A DNA stretch of 64,000 bases from Betaproteobacteria bacterium (GCA_025356445.1 JANXSZ010000024.1:111928-175927); one strand, 5' to 3'. Counted from the stretch's first letter, positions 27,912-36,695 are shown. Translations and numbers: made by a program. Notes: generated by a model not told the origin, from the letters alone.

Positions 27912-30209
27912 TTACGTGCTTACTGAGTGGGTTACACCAGCTATCGAATTTGTAGCAATGATCGGTGATGCTAAGGCCATGGCTGCATCTACTGCAAAGG
28001 TGTCCAGACCGGCGCTGATGAGTTCGGGCACGATGCCCAGCGCCCAGGCAGTGGCAATCGCGGCCAGCACAGCGGCTTCGCTGATGCCCCGTGCGCTATC
28101 GGGTGCTACCGTATTTGTAGCTGTCCGTGCTGCATTCAAGCGCCTCACCACAGCATCCACGTTGGTCACCGTGGTTTCTGCTGTGCCTGTGAACAGCACG
28201 GCGCGGCCACGCTGGTAAACCACCGCCCGGCCACCTTGGGCGCGGTGGGCTTCCATGGCGGTGCTGTGGGCGTCCATGCCGTACAGCACAACTTGGCCGT
28301 CGCACAGCTCTGCCATGCCCATCACACGGGCATCGTCGGCGTTCAGCACGGCAAAGCCTTCGGGCAAAACCACGTCCACTTGGGTGCGCATGACCTTGAA
28401 GAGCTGTGCTTCGTCTTGAATGTCAAAGTCTTTCAGGCTTTTAATGCCGTCCAGATCGGTGACGACGCCAATCAGACAACGGTCATAGGCCAACCCATCT
28501 TGCAAAATGGAGGTGGCGTCGTTCTCGGCCACCACGGTGGTCACGGCGCGGTTCATCAGCAGGCGGTAGGCGGGTTCCCAGCGTGCGGCGCTTTGGCGCT
28601 CGACCAGCCGGTTGCCCAGGTACAGACCTTCGCGGCAGGCCAAGCCGACATGGCGGCCACCCAGGTGTAAAAACCAAGCGACCAAACGGGCAATGGTGGA
28701 GGTGCCGTGTGTACCCGTCACGCCCACGATGGGGATTCGGCCCGTCTCATCGGGTGCGAACAGGTGGTCCACAATCGCTTGGCCTACCGGTTGGGGCGTG
28801 CCTTCAGCGGGCTTCAGGTGCATCAATAAACCAGGGCCAGCATTCACTTCGACAATCGCGCCGCCTTGGGCTTGCAGCGGCTGGCTGATGTCTTCTGCCA
28901 CCATGTCAATGCCTGCAATGTCCAGACCGACCACCCGTGCCGCCAGACTGGCTGCGTGGGCGACTTCGGGGTGAACCAGGGCGGTGCAGTCCATGGCCAT
29001 GTTGCCGTTGCGCACCACCAGCACGCGCTTGTCAGGGTTAAGCACGCTTTTGCCGTCCAGACCCTGGCGTTGCAGGTTTTGCACAATGACATGGTCGATC
29101 TTGAGGTCAATCGGGCTTAAGGGAAAGTCTTCCGTCCAGCCCCGACGCGGATCGGTGTTGATCTGGCTGGCAATGAGCTGCTCAACGGTTTTCACCCCGT
29201 CGCCAGTGATCCAGACGGATTCACCGCGTGCAGCAGCGACCACTTTACCACCTACCACCAGCAAGCGGTGTTCGTCGCCAGGGATGGAGCGCTCGACCAG
29301 CACCTCAGAGCCTTCTTCGTCAGCAATCTTGAAGGCTTCGGCAAAATGCTCACGCAAGCGTAAATCCAGCGTCACGCCCCGGCCATGGTTGCCGTCAGAG
29401 GGTTTGATGACCACGGGCAGGCCGATGTCTTGCGCGGCTTCCCAGGCTTCGTCAGCGCTGTTGACCACCCTACCCTCGGGCACGGGCACGCCACAGGCTT
29501 TGAGCAGGGTTTTGGTCAGGTCTTTGTCGCGGGCGATACCCGCCGCGATGGCGGTGGTTTGGTCGGTTTGAGCCGTCCAGATGCGGCGCTGCTTGGCCCC
29601 GTGGCCCAATTGCACTAAATTGCCTTCGTTCAGCCGAATGTGCGGGATGTTACGGTCAGTGGCTGCGCCCACAATGGCTGCGGTGGATGGGCCGAGGTAG
29701 CAGTCATCCAGCTTTTCGCGGATACGGGCCACGGCGGCTTCCACGTCAAATGGTGCGCTGCGCAAGGTCGCCATCAGCAGCGTGTGGCCTTCGCTCAGCG
29801 CGAGGCGGGCGACTTGCTCGTCACGCGCACGGAACACCATGCGGTAGACGCCGCGCTTGGATGTGCTGCGCGTTTGGCCAAAGCCAGTGGGCATACCTGC
29901 CAAATTGAGCAACTCGATCACCACATGCTCCAGCACATGGCCGCACCAGGTGCCTGTCTCCAGCCGCTGCAAAAAGCCGCCGCGTTCGCCCACACCGCAG
30001 TGGTGTTCGATCAACGCGGGCAGCAAGGCTGTCAGGCGTGGGGTGAAGCCAGGGATCAGGTTGGTAGGACAGTCTTCGAGCGCGCCCAAATCCAGCCAGA
30101 CTTCGAGAATCGAGCGGTACGTCCACATGTTGGGGCCGCGCAAATAGTTGATACGCAGCAGCTTGATGTCTTCGATTTCGGCGGTCATGGCGGGTGAGAT
30201 AGAGGTCAT
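27912..30209 (-). CDS. Second cyanophycin synthetase-like protein with degenerate Mur-ligase half
   Basis: 765 residues, about 130 shorter than the neighbour. The N-terminal domain (INYLRGPNMWTYRSILEVWLDLG) and ATP-grasp half look intact: PVVIKPSDGNHGRGVT near 266, LVERSIPGDEHRLLVVGGKV near 304 and IVEVNAGPGLLMHLKP near 452. In the Mur-ligase half the P-loop reads GTHGTST (499-505): the lysine that binds ATP phosphate is Thr503. The downstream NIGxGDHLG motif is replaced by DLDGIKSLKDF, and the last Mur subdomain is missing. By known family logic it should not form the arginine bond by itself; it may be a CphA2-like enzyme or a partner subunit of the intact synthetase. I know that some betaproteobacteria carry two adjacent cphA genes. 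Two 17-base repeat copies lie near its 3' end. Confidence 0.88.
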   Translation of the reverse strand: MTSISPAMTAEIEDIKLLRINYLRGPNMWTYRSILEVWLDLGALEDCPTNLIPGFTPRLTALLPALIEHHCGVGERGGFLQRLETGTWCGHVLEHVVIELLNLAGMPTGFGQTRSTSKRGVYRMVFRARDEQVARLALSEGHTLLMATLRSAPFDVEAAVARIREKLDDCYLGPSTAAIVGAATDRNIPHIRLNEGNLVQLGHGAKQRRIWTAQTDQTTAIAAGIARDKDLTKTLLKACGVPVPEGRVVNSADEAWEAAQDIGLPVVIKPSDGNHGRGVTLDLRLREHFAEAFKIADEEGSEVLVERSIPGDEHRLLVVGGKVVAAARGESVWITGDGVKTVEQLIASQINTDPRRGWTEDFPLSPIDLKIDHVIVQNLQRQGLDGKSVLNPDKRVLVVRNGNMAMDCTALVHPEVAHAASLAARVVGLDIAGIDMVAEDISQPLQAQGGAIVEVNAGPGLLMHLKPAEGTPQPVGQAIVDHLFAPDETGRIPIVGVTGTHGTSTIARLVAWFLHLGGRHVGLACREGLYLGNRLVERQSAARWEPAYRLLMNRAVTTVVAENDATSILQDGLAYDRCLIGVVTDLDGIKSLKDFDIQDEAQLFKVMRTQVDVVLPEGFAVLNADDARVMGMAELCDGQVVLYGMDAHSTAMEAHRAQGGRAVVYQRGRAVLFTGTAETTVTNVDAVVRRLNAARTATNTVAPDSARGISEAAVLAAIATAWALGIVPELISAGLDTFAVDAAMALASPIIATNSIAGVTHSVST
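27940..27956. repeat. 17-base GCTAT...GTAGC near-palindrome
   Basis: GCTATCGAATTTGTAGC at the 3' end of the second cyanophycin gene; on the coding strand it reads Ala-Thr-Asn-Ser-Ile-Ala. Confidence 0.6.
28105..28121. repeat. 17-base GCTAC...GTAGC near-palindrome
   Basis: GCTACCGTATTTGTAGC in the same gene, 165 bases from the previous copy; on the coding strand it reads Ala-Thr-Asn-Thr-Val-Ala. Confidence 0.6.
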
Positions 30210-30329
30210 GTTGTTCTTATGTGGTGTGATGTGTTGGGCGTGAGAGAAAATCAGTAGTCCGTTCCTGCAACCGCAGCGTTAAGCCACAGGGCTGATCAGG
30301 CTCTTGGCAATCGGTTTGTTGAAATCACA
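30210..30329. other. Divergent intergenic region of the cyanophycin locus
   Basis: 120 bases between the second cyanophycin synthetase gene (-) and the ABC transporter gene (+). Promoters of both arms of the locus must lie here or just inside the genes. I see no clear -35/-10 pair or operator palindrome. Confidence 0.4.
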
Positions 30330-32705
30330 ATGCAAAAATTAAATTCTCACGTGTCTAAGTTAGTGTCAGTGGCTGATATTCCGCAAGACCATCCAGCACA
30401 CACCGCGTTGCACGCTTGTTTGCTTCCTCAAGAAAACGTTCAAAGTACGCTCGGGGTTGACTTGGACGCGCAACTCCACTTTACACAAGGTTGGTTGGTG
30501 CTGACCTCCCAGCGCGTCTTGGCCTGGGTGCCTGCCCAATCAGGTTGGACGGAATGGCCGCTCACGCCGGAGTTGTCCATGCGCCTGAGTGACCATGCCG
30601 GTGTCGGCACGCTGGAGCTGCAAGACACACACCAGCGCCTCGCCACCTGGCGTTTCAGCCTTGCGCTGAACCTGCAAGCCCAGCGCTGGCAAGAAAAATT
30701 TGACGCACTGCAAGCCCAATCCCGTCATGAAGAGCACGGTGAAATCGTCCAGGACAGTGACGATTTGCCCACTTGCCCCAGCTGCCGCGCCCCTTTGCCG
30801 CCGGATTCGGAAGAGTGTCCTACCTGTGCCCGCGAGCTGCACACGCCGCCTTCCACCTGGGTGCTGTTGCGGCTGTGGCGCTTTGCCAAACCGTACCACA
30901 GCCAGTTGCTGCTCGGCTTTGTGCTGACCATGCTTTCCACCGCCGCCACGTTGATCCCCCCTTATTTGACGATCCCGTTGATGGACAAAGTGCTGATTCC
31001 GTTCCAAAACGGGCAAGACATTGACCACGGGTTGGTCATTCTGTGCCTGGGAGGGCTGCTGGGTTCGGCCCTGCTGGCCTGGGCGTTGGGCTGGTGGCGC
31101 ACTTATTTGCTGGCGCTGGTGTCTGAGCGTATCGGTGCCGATTTGCGTACCGCCACCTTCGAGCATTTGCTGGGTCTTTCGCTGGACTACTTTGGTGGCA
31201 AGCGCACGGGCGATCTGATGTCGCGCATTGGCTCAGAAACGGATCGCATTTGCGTGTTCCTGTCGATGCACGCGCTGGATTTCGCGACCGATGTGCTGAT
31301 GATCGTCATGACGGGACTGATTTTGTTTTCCATCAACCCTTGGTTGGCGCTGGTCACACTGCTGCCACTGCCGTTCATCACCTGGATGATCCATTTGGTG
31401 CGCGACCGTCTGCGCACCGGCTTCGAGAAAATTGACCGTGTGTGGGGCGAAGTCACCAACGTGCTGGCCGACACCATCCCCGGCATCCGCGTGGTCAAGG
31501 CCTTTGCACAAGAAAAGCGTGAAGCGACCCGCTTTCGCGACGCGAACAAGCACAACCTGGAGATCAACGACAAGCTGAACAAAACCTGGGCGCTGTTCAC
31601 TCCCACCGTCTCGTTGTTGACCGAAATTGGCCTGCTGGTGGTGTGGGCGTTTGGCATCTGGCTGGTGTCCAAACAGCAAATCACCGTGGGCGTGCTGACG
31701 GCGTTCATCGCCTACATCGGGCGCTTTTATGGGCGGCTGGACTCGATGAGCCGCATCGTGTCGGTCACGCAAAAAGCCGCTGCGGGCGCAAAGCGCATTT
31801 TTGACATCCTGGACCATGTGTCCAACGTACCTGAGCCGACCAACCCCGTCAAACTGCCCGCTGTCAAAGGCAGTTTGGAGATGCGTGATATTGGCTTTCG
31901 CTACGGCAACCGTGCCGTCATTCGCGGCTTGAACCTGCACATCCGCCCTGGCGAGATGATTGGTCTGGTGGGCCACAGCGGTTCTGGCAAGAGCACGCTG
32001 GTCAATCTGATTTGCCGTTTTTACGACGTGACCGAAGGCACCATCAGCCTGGACGGCGTGGATTTGCGCCGCCTGGGCGTGGCCGATTACCGCAGCAACA
32101 TCGGTTTGGTGCTGCAAGAGCCGTTCTTGTTTTTCGGCACCATTGCTGAAAACATCGCCTACGGCAAGCCTGGGGCTACCCGCAGCGAGATTGTTGCTGC
32201 CGCCCGCGCCGCCCATGCGCACGAGTTCATTTTGCGATTGCCGCAAGGCTACGACTCCCTGGTGGGTGAGCGCGGCCAGGGCTTGTCCGGCGGTGAACGC
32301 CAGCGCATCTCGATTGCCCGTGCACTGCTGATTGACCCGCGCATTTTGATTCTGGACGAAGCCACGTCGTCAGTAGACACTGAAACCGAGAAAGAAATCC
32401 AAAAAGCGCTGGACAACCTGGTGCTGGGTCGCACCACCATCGCTATCGCCCACCGCCTCTCCACGCTGCGTAAGGCGGACAGGCTGGTGGTGATGGACCG
32501 AGGCCAAGTGGTCGAAGTCGGCCCGCACGAAGAGCTGATGGCCAAGCAGGGCGCGTACTGGCGCTTGTACGAAGCACAGGCGCGGCGCGAGGTTGTCGAA
32601 GGTGAAAGTGGCCAAAGTGGTGGGGGCACGGTAGATGCCGCCTTGCCCATGCTGCCTGTCAACCTGTCTGCCCACGCAGAGATGCAACCCGTTGGAAGCC
32701 TGTGA
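30330..32705 (+). CDS. Cyanophycin-associated ABC transporter (membrane plus ATPase domains)
   Basis: 791 residues. Residues 40-130 look like a small PH/GRAM-type domain (LHFTQGWLVLTSQRVLAWVP). Residues 149-166 are a zinc ribbon, CPSC and CPTC ten residues apart. From 175 to 470 comes a six-helix exporter-type ABC membrane domain, and from 515 the ATPase: Walker A GHSGSGKST, VLQEPFLFFGTIAENIAYG, signature [15 protein letters not shown], Walker B ILILDEATSSVDTETE and the H-loop AHRLSTLRKADR. This is a half transporter that should dimerise in the inner membrane. I recall this gene type being named for its constant association with cyanophycin genes; its cargo is unknown. The stop overlaps the DUF1854 gene start (GTGA). 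Confidence 0.88.
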   Translation: MQKLNSHVSKLVSVADIPQDHPAHTALHACLLPQENVQSTLGVDLDAQLHFTQGWLVLTSQRVLAWVPAQSGWTEWPLTPELSMRLSDHAGVGTLELQDTHQRLATWRFSLALNLQAQRWQEKFDALQAQSRHEEHGEIVQDSDDLPTCPSCRAPLPPDSEECPTCARELHTPPSTWVLLRLWRFAKPYHSQLLLGFVLTMLSTAATLIPPYLTIPLMDKVLIPFQNGQDIDHGLVILCLGGLLGSALLAWALGWWRTYLLALVSERIGADLRTATFEHLLGLSLDYFGGKRTGDLMSRIGSETDRICVFLSMHALDFATDVLMIVMTGLILFSINPWLALVTLLPLPFITWMIHLVRDRLRTGFEKIDRVWGEVTNVLADTIPGIRVVKAFAQEKREATRFRDANKHNLEINDKLNKTWALFTPTVSLLTEIGLLVVWAFGIWLVSKQQITVGVLTAFIAYIGRFYGRLDSMSRIVSVTQKAAAGAKRIFDILDHVSNVPEPTNPVKLPAVKGSLEMRDIGFRYGNRAVIRGLNLHIRPGEMIGLVGHSGSGKSTLVNLICRFYDVTEGTISLDGVDLRRLGVADYRSNIGLVLQEPFLFFGTIAENIAYGKPGATRSEIVAAARAAHAHEFILRLPQGYDSLVGERGQGLSGGERQRISIARALLIDPRILILDEATSSVDTETEKEIQKALDNLVLGRTTIAIAHRLSTLRKADRLVVMDRGQVVEVGPHEELMAKQGAYWRLYEAQARREVVEGESGQSGGGTVDAALPMLPVNLSAHAEMQPVGSL

Positions 32706-33208
32706 AAATCACGATCACCACCATGACAACCACCGCCCCCGCTCCTGCCTTCCCCAAACTCACCCGCAACCGCTTTGGCCGCTTGGTGTTGACGGATGCC
32801 CATGGCGTTCACCACGAAGGTGTGGTGCCCGTGCGTGCGCACCCGATTTCTGCGCCTGACGAAGGCATCTCCTTGGTGGGCACCGATGGCCACGAACTGG
32901 CTTGGGTGGACGATCTCACCCAATTGCCTGAAATACCACGCCAACTGCTGACGGAAGAGCTGGCCAGCCGCGATTTTTTACCCCACATTCAGCGCATCAA
33001 AACGGTCTCTACGTTCTCCACCCCCAGCCGTTGGGATGTGGTGACGGACAGGGGCGACGCGAGTTTCATTCTGAAGACGGAAGAAGACATTCGCCGTCTG
33101 GCCGATGGCCGCCTGCTGATCGCCAGCAGCCACGGCTTGCAGTTTGTGGTGGCGGACAAACTCGCGTTGGACAAGGGGTCACGCAAGTTGTTGGACCGGT
33201 TCTTATAG
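32702..33208 (+). CDS. DUF1854 protein, cyanophycin-associated
   Basis: 168 residues, soluble, no signal peptide. Matches the DUF1854 pattern: LTRNRFGRLVLTDAHGVHHEGVVPVRAHPISAPDEGISLVGTDGHELAWVDDL, LPxxxRQLLTEELASRDFLPHIQRIKTVSTFSTPSRWDVVTDRGDASFILKTEEDIRRL. The start is GTG at 32702 overlapping the transporter stop; an ATG seven codons later is an alternative. The family is known to me only as a companion of the ABC transporter and cyanophycin synthetases. Four-base overlap with the transporter implies coupled translation, so the two probably work as one complex. Function unknown. Confidence 0.85.
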   Translation: MKITITTMTTTAPAPAFPKLTRNRFGRLVLTDAHGVHHEGVVPVRAHPISAPDEGISLVGTDGHELAWVDDLTQLPEIPRQLLTEELASRDFLPHIQRIKTVSTFSTPSRWDVVTDRGDASFILKTEEDIRRLADGRLLIASSHGLQFVVADKLALDKGSRKLLDRFL

Positions 33209-33251
33209 GGCTTGCCTGCCGTTCGGTGCGCAGTTCGTTATGAAGCTGTGG

Positions 33252-34394
33252 TCAGTTGTGGACAGCACGCACTTCCCGCGACAGGTCATACACCGTCACG
33301 CCCTGTTCTGCGCCTGATTTGGTCAGCCAATCCGGGTGTGCCACCGTGTTTTGCATATCGCGTTTGCCTGCGGCCCAATGTTCCAGCATCGTAGAGCGTG
33401 AGAAGTCGTAATCTTTGGATTCTTGCTCGAACGCACTTTGGCGGTAGATCAGGTGGACGATATCGACGTGGGCGGTGCGGTTGGCGGCTTCCAGGCGCTT
33501 CACGTCGGGATCGTTGCGCAGGGCGGGGGGCAGTTTGGCGATCAGGTTGCAGATGGCTTTTTTGTTGCGCTGTATCTGGGCGGCTTTGTCGGTGCCAAAG
33601 CGGGTACGGCTGGAATACATGATGTCTTTTTGCCGCGAAGTCACGTCGCCCATGTTGCGTGGTAATTCACCCCGGGCACTGAACAGGTCGACCTGGGCAA
33701 TCATCATTTTGGCGGGGCCGCGCATGTCCAGTACGTACTGCAACGGGGTATTGGAGACGACGCCACCATCCCAATAAGGCTCGCCTTCCACCATCACCGG
33801 TGCGAACGCGGGTGGCAATGCGCCGCTGGCCATGATGTGCTCAGGGCCTATCTTTTGCATGGTGTTGTCAAAGTACACCGAGTTACCGGTGCGCACGTTC
33901 ACTGCACCCACCGAGAGACGGATTTTCTGCTGGTTGATCAAATCAAAATCGACCAAACGCTCCAGTGTGGCACGCAGTGGGCTGGTGTCGTAGTAGCTGA
34001 TCGCGGCATCGGTGCCTTCGGGTTGCAGCATCGGTGGCGGCATACGCGGGGTGTAAAAGCCCTCTACGCCACTGACCGCTGCCATCGCTGCGCCAAACTG
34101 GTGAAACACGGCGCGTTGCTGGTCAAACAGGGGCGTGAGCCCACTGGTGCGCGACGTGACCAAATCCCAAAACTCATGTAGCCGCGCCACACGCTTGGCT
34201 GGTGGGTTACCCGCGATCAAGGCGGCGTTGATGGCCCCAATGGAAACACCCGCCACCCAATGGGGCTCGCTAGGGATTTTGGCCAGTTCTTCATAGACAC
34301 CAGCTTGGTAGGCCCCAAGGGCACCACCGCCTTGCAGTACCAGGGTAATGTGTTCGTGGTCGAGCAAGGGGTTTTTAGATTTTCGGGTGGCCAT
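33252..34394 (-). CDS. Patatin-like phospholipase
   Basis: 380 residues, no signal peptide. The Ser-Asp dyad hydrolase motifs are complete: oxyanion loop LVLQGGGALGAYQAG (residues 18-32), nucleophile Ser51 in GVSIG, and Asp209 in DGG preceded by the PxxxAPV stretch (LPPAFAPVMVEGEPYWDGGVVSNTPL). The C-terminus (from about 270: SRTRFGTDKAAQIQRNK, HIVHLIYRQSAFEQESKDYDFSRSTMLEHW) is the DUF3734-type extension seen in many proteobacterial members. Known relatives hydrolyse phospholipid acyl esters, and some act on polyhydroxyalkanoate granules; the substrate here is open. Same strand as argA but separated by 54 bases. Confidence 0.9.
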   Translation of the reverse strand: MATRKSKNPLLDHEHITLVLQGGGALGAYQAGVYEELAKIPSEPHWVAGVSIGAINAALIAGNPPAKRVARLHEFWDLVTSRTSGLTPLFDQQRAVFHQFGAAMAAVSGVEGFYTPRMPPPMLQPEGTDAAISYYDTSPLRATLERLVDFDLINQQKIRLSVGAVNVRTGNSVYFDNTMQKIGPEHIMASGALPPAFAPVMVEGEPYWDGGVVSNTPLQYVLDMRGPAKMMIAQVDLFSARGELPRNMGDVTSRQKDIMYSSRTRFGTDKAAQIQRNKKAICNLIAKLPPALRNDPDVKRLEAANRTAHVDIVHLIYRQSAFEQESKDYDFSRSTMLEHWAAGKRDMQNTVAHPDWLTKSGAEQGVTVYDLSREVRAVHN

Positions 34395-34448
34395 GAGAGA
34401 AAGTTGTTTGTTGTGTGCGTTGTCAGGGGACGGTGAAAGGCAAAAAAA

Positions 34449-35798
34449 TCAAGCCAGCCGTTTTACCAGCACTTGGCTCTTGCGGTTCCAGTTGTACTTG
34501 CGTTTGCGCGCTTCTGGCAGCCAATCCGGGTCAACTTGCACAAAACCACGTTTTAAAAACCAGTGCATGGTACGGGTGGTGAGCACAAAGATGCTGTCCA
34601 GCCCCGCGTTTTTCGCCCGTTGTTCTACGCGTTTCAAGATGCGTTCGCCGTCACCCTGACCTTGGCTTTGCGGCGATACGGTCAGGGCAGCCATCTCAGC
34701 CGTCCTGGCTTCCGGGTAAGGGTAGAGTGCTGCACATGCAAAGATCACGCCATCGTGTTCGATGATGCTGTAGTGGTCAGCATCGCGCTCGATTTCCGTG
34801 CGGCTGCGCTTGACCAGCGTGCCGTCATTCTCGAACGGCTCAATCAGTTGCAAGATACCGCCCACGTCATCGTTGGTGGCTTCGCGCAGGGATTCGAGCT
34901 TTTCGTCAATCACCATGGTGCCCACGCCATCGTGGACGTAAATCTCCAGCAGCACTGAGCCGTCCAGCGCGAACGGAAGGATGTGGCTGCGCTCCACGCC
35001 AGCTTTGCAAGCCTTCACGCAATGCTGCAGGTAGAACGCGGTATCGGTGGGGTTTTGCGCAGCGGGCAGGGCGGCCAGCAGCTTTTCAGCAGCGGCCAGC
35101 GGCAGTTCGGTGTCAATCGGGTTGTCTTCGCCTTCGGGTTGCAGCGGGTCGATGCGGATGCCAGGGATTTCAGTCAGGAACACCAGCTTATCGGCCTGCA
35201 AGGCAATCGCTACGCTGGTGGCAACTTCTTCCATCGTCAGATTGAACGCCTCGCCCGTAGGCGAAAAACCAAAGGGTGACAGCAGCACCATGGCGCCAAA
35301 ATCCAGCGTGCGCAAGATACCTGCCGCATCCACCTTTCGGACCAGCCCGGAATGCTGGAAATCCACGCCATCCACAATGCCCACGGGCCGCGCCGTGATG
35401 AAGTTGCCTGAAATCACCCGCACCGTAGAACCTGCCATGGGCGTGTTGGGTAAACCTTGGCTGAAGGCTGCTTCGATCTCGTAGCGCAGTTGCCCAGCGG
35501 CTTCTTGCGCGCAATCCAGCGCTACCTCGTCGGTGATGCGCATCCCATGCGAGTACTTGGCTGCGTGGCCCTTGGCTTTGAGCTGCTCGTTCACCTGGGG
35601 CCTGAAGCCATGTACCAGCACGATCTTGACGCCCATGCTTTGAATCAGTGCCAAGTCTTGCGCCAAGTGTTGCAGTTTGCCCGCCGCGATGGCCTCACCC
35701 GCGATACCGATAACAAAGGTTTTGCCCCGGTGCATGTGGATGTAGGGCGCAACTGAGCGGAACCAGGGGACGAAGGTGAAATTGAAGACAGTGGACAT
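34449..35798 (-). CDS. argA: Amino-acid N-acetyltransferase (N-acetylglutamate synthase)
   Basis: First enzyme of arginine synthesis: acetylates glutamate from acetyl-CoA. 449 residues with the classical two-domain build: an amino-acid-kinase-like domain (1-290: GKTFVIGIAGEAIA, IVLVHGFRPQVNEQL, FNLTMEEVATSVAIALQADKLVFLTE) that binds arginine for feedback inhibition, and a GNAT domain (300-449: DGVIFACAALYPYPEARTAEMAALTVSPQSQGQGDGERIL, acetyl-CoA loop QGQGDG). With argH it places two arginine genes near the cyanophycin locus. It stands alone transcriptionally, with about 70 bases to the VapC-like gene upstream. Confidence 0.95.
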   Translation of the reverse strand: MSTVFNFTFVPWFRSVAPYIHMHRGKTFVIGIAGEAIAAGKLQHLAQDLALIQSMGVKIVLVHGFRPQVNEQLKAKGHAAKYSHGMRITDEVALDCAQEAAGQLRYEIEAAFSQGLPNTPMAGSTVRVISGNFITARPVGIVDGVDFQHSGLVRKVDAAGILRTLDFGAMVLLSPFGFSPTGEAFNLTMEEVATSVAIALQADKLVFLTEIPGIRIDPLQPEGEDNPIDTELPLAAAEKLLAALPAAQNPTDTAFYLQHCVKACKAGVERSHILPFALDGSVLLEIYVHDGVGTMVIDEKLESLREATNDDVGGILQLIEPFENDGTLVKRSRTEIERDADHYSIIEHDGVIFACAALYPYPEARTAEMAALTVSPQSQGQGDGERILKRVEQRAKNAGLDSIFVLTTRTMHWFLKRGFVQVDPDWLPEARKRKYNWNRKSQVLVKRLA

Positions 35799-35867
35799 GG
35801 GGGCGAAGAAATGAAGTTGAGCTGTGAGCTATTGCGAAGGGAGTTTAATGACCTGTGGTGAAGTTCG

Positions 35868-36278
35868 TTAGTTGTAAAACGGATTAACCACCGTCATCCC
35901 CCCAAACCGCTGCCCATGCGTCAAATCCTCGGTGTACAAAGTTTGCACATTGGCGCGAAGTGCGGCTTCCACCACCATCGCATCCCATATGGACAACTGA
36001 TGCTGGATGGCTTTGTCCATGGCTGCCGTCACAAGTGCCAGATCGCTTTGCACCACCGTCCATCCGGTGTAGGCCAAAGTCATTGTGCGGGCGGTGTCTG
36101 CGGGCATTTTTTGCTTGCGTGTCAGCACATTGAACAGTTCGATCAGCACCTGGGTGCTGATGACGCTATCGCCCTTTGCACTTGCCAGGGCTACCAAGCG
36201 TCGGGCAACAGCCTGTTTGGCGAGGGCAGCGGTGTCGGTGCAGTACACCAGTACATTCGTATCGAAAAACACGCTCAT
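35868..36278 (-). CDS. PIN-domain ribonuclease toxin (VapC-like)
   Basis: 136 residues, one PIN domain. The four acidic metal ligands are visible: D6 in FFDTNVLVY, E47 in LIELFNVL, D99 in SIWDAMVVEAA and D118 in YTEDLTHGQ. PIN toxins cut specific RNAs, often initiator tRNA or rRNA, when freed from their antitoxin. The gene overlaps the antitoxin gene by four bases (ATGA), the normal order antitoxin then toxin. All catalytic residues are present, so the toxin should be active. Confidence 0.9.
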   Translation of the reverse strand: MSVFFDTNVLVYCTDTAALAKQAVARRLVALASAKGDSVISTQVLIELFNVLTRKQKMPADTARTMTLAYTGWTVVQSDLALVTAAMDKAIQHQLSIWDAMVVEAALRANVQTLYTEDLTHGQRFGGMTVVNPFYN

Positions 36279-36598
36279 GGCTGAGAGGGGGGAAGTGCCA
36301 TACGGTCGCGGGTACGGTAATCACCGTCATACATTTCGCTGCGTAAGGTGTTTGACTTGGCGGCGGTGAGGGGCGTTGTGGATGTGGCTTGGGTGGTCTG
36401 CGCCGTGGCCGCTTCCATCGTGGCCATCAGCCGAGCGGTGGCTTCCTCGCGTTGCTTTTGCAGGACATCGTCTGAGCCGTTCGCGTACTGTTGCAAAAAT
36501 TCACGCACCTTGGCGCTCAGCGAGGTGCCTTGCTGGATGGCACGCACGCGGGCTTGTTTGATGAGCTGGTCATCCATCGAGATGGTCAAGTTTGACAC
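36275..36598 (-). CDS. Antitoxin with ribbon-helix-helix-like N-terminus (VapB-like)
   Basis: 107 residues from a GTG start at 36598 with a very strong ribosome-binding sequence (TAAGGAGG at 36613-36606, seven bases away). The N-terminus SNLTISMDDQLIKQARVRAIQQGTSLSAKVREFLQQYA is the DUF6364/ribbon-helix-helix type used for DNA binding and autoregulation. The rest (45-107) is Ala/Thr-rich and polar, typical of the flexible toxin-neutralising tail. The 30-base repeat 38-67 bases upstream is a likely operator. Confidence 0.85.
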   Translation of the reverse strand: MSNLTISMDDQLIKQARVRAIQQGTSLSAKVREFLQQYANGSDDVLQKQREEATARLMATMEAATAQTTQATSTTPLTAAKSNTLRSEMYDGDYRTRDRMALPPSQP

Positions 36599-36635
36599 AG
36601 CGAATCCTCCTTAAGTGCTGGAGAATCCAGTGTAG

Positions 36636-36665
36636 CACGTGAATATGTGAATACGTGAACACGTG
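36636..36665. promoter_or_regulatory. Candidate operator: four 8-base repeats bounded by CACGTG
   Basis: CACGTGAA, TATGTGAA, TACGTGAA and CACGTG follow each other at exact 8-base steps. Both ends are the palindrome CACGTG. Repeats with this spacing upstream of a ribbon-helix-helix antitoxin are typical autoregulatory sites. The array covers the place of the antitoxin promoter (possible -10 TACACT just downstream on the minus strand) and touches the 5' side of hrpA. Confidence 0.5.
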
Positions 36666-36695
36666 TCCGGGAAAGAGTTCAGCGATAATCCCCCC

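Noticed and set aside
36663..36695. GTG at 36663 as the hrpA start
   Set aside because: It lies in the candidate antitoxin operator, has no ribosome-binding sequence, and adds 11 residues without family likeness; ATG 36696 was preferred.
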